64,000 bases of DNA, taken from Marinithermus hydrothermalis DSM 14884 (GTDB taxonomy: Bacteria; Deinococcota; Deinococci; Deinococcales; Marinithermaceae). The stretch spans positions 434,001-498,000 of the forward strand of contig NC_015387.1 in the NCBI RefSeq assembly GCF_000195335.1. The letters are read 5' to 3'. Made by a program: the position numbers and the translations under genes. Shown one piece after another: positions 62,463 through 64,000 of this stretch. Under the pieces are notes generated by a model that saw only the letters and a program-made list of their open reading frames with translations, did no database searches and was not told where the DNA came from. The first letter of the stretch is position 1; each line of letters opens with the position of its first letter.

Positions 62463-63521
62463 TCACCCGCGCAGCGCCTCGGGTACGTACGCGCAACGCG
62501 GCTCGGGACCCAACGGGTCCCCGGTCTCGGCCCAAGCCCGGGCGCGGCTGCCCCCGCAGATCTCCCGGAACTCGCACACGCCGCACTTGCCTTTGAGCTT
62601 GCTCTTGTCGCGTAAGTCACGGAACAAGGGGCTTTCGCGGTAGATCTCCAGCAAGGATCGTTCCCGGATGTTCCCCGCGGAAAGGGGAAGGAACCCGGAG
62701 GGGTACACCTCCCCGGTCGCGCTGACGAACACGAACCCGTACCCGTCGTGCATGTGCATCCCCCGCCCCTTGCGCACGAGGGCGCGGTCCGTGCCTCCCT
62801 GGGCCTCCCGCATCTGCAGCACCACCCGGCGGAAGTGCGGGGCCTCGGTGGTGCGGATGTGCACCGGGTAGGTCTTGGAGGCCTGGTACAGCCAGGCCAA
62901 GGTCTCCTCGTACTCCTGTGGGGTGAGCTGCTCGAGCAACGCCCCGCGCCCCACGGGCACCAGGAAGAACACCTCCCACGCCGCGATCCCGAGCCGCGCC
63001 CCGAGCTCGGCCAGCTTCGGAAGCTCCGGCCGGGTCGAGCGGGTCACGGTGGTGTTGATCTGCGTGGGGAGGCCCACCTCCCGCGCCCACTCCAGCGCCG
63101 CGACGGCCCGCTCGAACGTGCCGGGCACCCCGCGGAACACGTCGTGCGTCTCGGGGCTCGCGCCGTCCAGGGAGATCGCCATCTGGTGCACCCCGAGCGC
63201 CTTGAAGCGCGCCACCACCTCCCGGGTCAGCAGGGGCGTGACCGCGGGCGTGATCCCCACTTTGACGCCCAGCTCACGGGCGCGCTCCAGGATGACCCAG
63301 AGGTCCGGCCGTTTCAACGGATCCCCCCCGGTGGGGAGAAGGATGGGCTTGGGTTGGTAGGTCGCGAGTTCCTCCAATAAGGCGAGCGCCTCGGTGGTGG
63401 TGAGCTCGCCGGGAAGGGGGTCGGGCTCGGCGCTGGCCCGGCAGTGCTTGCACGCGAGATCGCACGCGTGCGTCATCTCCCAGGCCACCAAGAACGGGTA
63501 GCGGTCGAAATCGGGCCTCAT
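62463..63521 (-). CDS. Radical SAM/SPASM domain protein
   Basis: 352 residues. The AdoMet cluster motif is C20-x3-C24-x2-C27 (CDLACKHC), followed by PTGGDPLKRPDL and the ISLDGASPETHD strand. The C-terminal SPASM-type region has KGKCGVCEFREICGGSRARA and a later PRCAYVP for extra Fe-S clusters. It resembles the group of SPASM proteins related to haem-maturation enzymes AhbD and NirJ; substrate unknown. It is not beside a small peptide gene, so peptide maturation is unproven. Confidence 0.87.
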   Translation of the reverse strand: MRPDFDRYPFLVAWEMTHACDLACKHCRASAEPDPLPGELTTTEALALLEELATYQPKPILLPTGGDPLKRPDLWVILERARELGVKVGITPAVTPLLTREVVARFKALGVHQMAISLDGASPETHDVFRGVPGTFERAVAALEWAREVGLPTQINTTVTRSTRPELPKLAELGARLGIAAWEVFFLVPVGRGALLEQLTPQEYEETLAWLYQASKTYPVHIRTTEAPHFRRVVLQMREAQGGTDRALVRKGRGMHMHDGYGFVFVSATGEVYPSGFLPLSAGNIRERSLLEIYRESPLFRDLRDKSKLKGKCGVCEFREICGGSRARAWAETGDPLGPEPRCAYVPEALRG

Positions 63522-63560
63522 GCCCTCATCTTCCCCGCTACCCCCAGGGTACAGGTGTCC

Positions 63561-64000
63561 CTACCGCCCCAGCTCGCGATAGATCTCGCGGCTGATCACG
63601 ATGCGCTGGATCTCCGAGGTGCCCTCGTAGATCTCCGTGATCTTCGCGTCCCGGTAGTACCGCTCCACCCGGTACTCGCGCGCGTACCCGTACCCGCCCA
63701 GGATCTGCACCGCCTGGCGCGTGACCTCCACCGCCGTCTCGGAGGCGAACAGCTTAGCCATCGAGGCTTCCTTGCTGAACGGAAGGCCCCGGTCCTTCCG
63801 CGCCGCCGCGTTCAAGAGCAGCAGCCGGGCGGCCTCGATCCGCGTCGCCATGTCCGCGAGCTTGAAGCTCACCCCCTCGAACGCGCGCAGCTTCTGGCCG
63901 AACTGGGTGCGTTCGTCCGCGTAGTCCCGGGCGATCTCGTACGCGGCTCGAGCGATCCCCACGGCTTGCGCAGCGATCCCGATGCGGCCGGAGTCCAGCC
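63561..64000 (-). CDS. Acyl-CoA dehydrogenase, C-terminal part (5' end outside window)
   Basis: The frame is open to the right edge, so about 145 C-terminal residues are seen. [49 protein letters not shown] and the catalytic-base segment [19 protein letters not shown] identify a short/medium-chain acyl-CoA dehydrogenase that passes electrons to ETF. The glutamate of EIYEGTSE is in the usual place for this group. Confidence 0.94.
   Translation of the reverse strand, partial: LDSGRIGIAAQAVGIARAAYEIARDYADERTQFGQKLRAFEGVSFKLADMATRIEAARLLLLNAAARKDRGLPFSKEASMAKLFASETAVEVTRQAVQILGGYGYAREYRVERYYRDAKITEIYEGTSEIQRIVISREIYRELGR

Overview
The window is a gene-dense, high-GC chromosomal segment of a Thermales bacterium (phylum Deinococcota); its gene content points to a relative of Thermus, Marinithermus, Oceanithermus or Meiothermus. 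Clade markers visible in the sequence are the 29-residue ribosomal peptide Thx directly after rpsT, the tRNA thiolation pair TtuA/TtuB, an alkyltransferase-like protein with Ala in place of the catalytic Cys, and a 14-gene complex I operon in the Thermus order nqo7-6-5-4-2-1-3-8-9-10-11-12-13-14. Many genes carry a TAnnnT -10 hexamer only 6-9 bases before the start codon, the hallmark of leaderless transcription in this phylum.

Layout. 1-3.8 kb: cytochrome c maturation (ccdA end, ccmABCDE) and a membrane-anchored Rieske protein. 3.8-6.3 kb (minus): an exported beta-propeller protein and tyrS, with a small anchored protein divergent from tyrS. 6.7-7.2 kb: a 480-base gene-free stretch with a promoter, an inverted pair of DnaA-box-like sequences and a minimal CRISPR (one intact 36-bp repeat, one spacer, one decayed repeat). 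7.2-7.6 kb: rpsT-thx. 7.7-14.7 kb (minus): an eight-gene cell-envelope cluster amiC-deoC-pld-maf-mreC-mreD-mrdA-minC. 14.8-18.5 kb: a three-gene Lpt-like transport operon in a lineage that lacks classical LPS. 18.5-22.7 kb: a DegT aminotransferase, ttuB-ttuA and adenine deaminase.

22.7-29.6 kb: an acuA-acuB-acuC operon (reversible acetylation of acetyl-CoA synthetase), a small membrane protein, glyA, a degV-like gene interrupted by an in-frame TGA, der and a sirtuin. 29.7-36 kb: NAD(P)HX repair, thrB, two DUF4388 proteins flanking a TetR-ATL pair, and ruvB. 35.9-39 kb (minus): a mannose-related cluster (GMP-type nucleotidyltransferase, GT4, GH130) around an AT-rich promoter region. 39-46.8 kb: a PIN-like protein, panB-panE, an RluD-type pseudouridine synthase, a PQQ sugar dehydrogenase, a coiled-coil LysM protein, TlyA and an RlmI/RlmO-type methyltransferase.

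46.8-61.1 kb: the complex I operon with a structured leader carrying 19-bp direct repeats and a strong terminator embedded in the convergent gene. Its NuoG has lost all four N7 cluster cysteines. 61-64 kb (minus): a CoA-disulfide reductase behind a CsoR/CstR-like operator, a radical SAM/SPASM protein and the C-terminal part of an acyl-CoA dehydrogenase. No rRNA, tRNA, insertion sequence, prophage or cas gene was recognised. I did not find one wholly new multi-gene system; the most interesting signals are small-scale ones (leaderless promoter architecture, mini-CRISPR, TtuB tail, UGA-split DegV, N7 loss, nuo leader).
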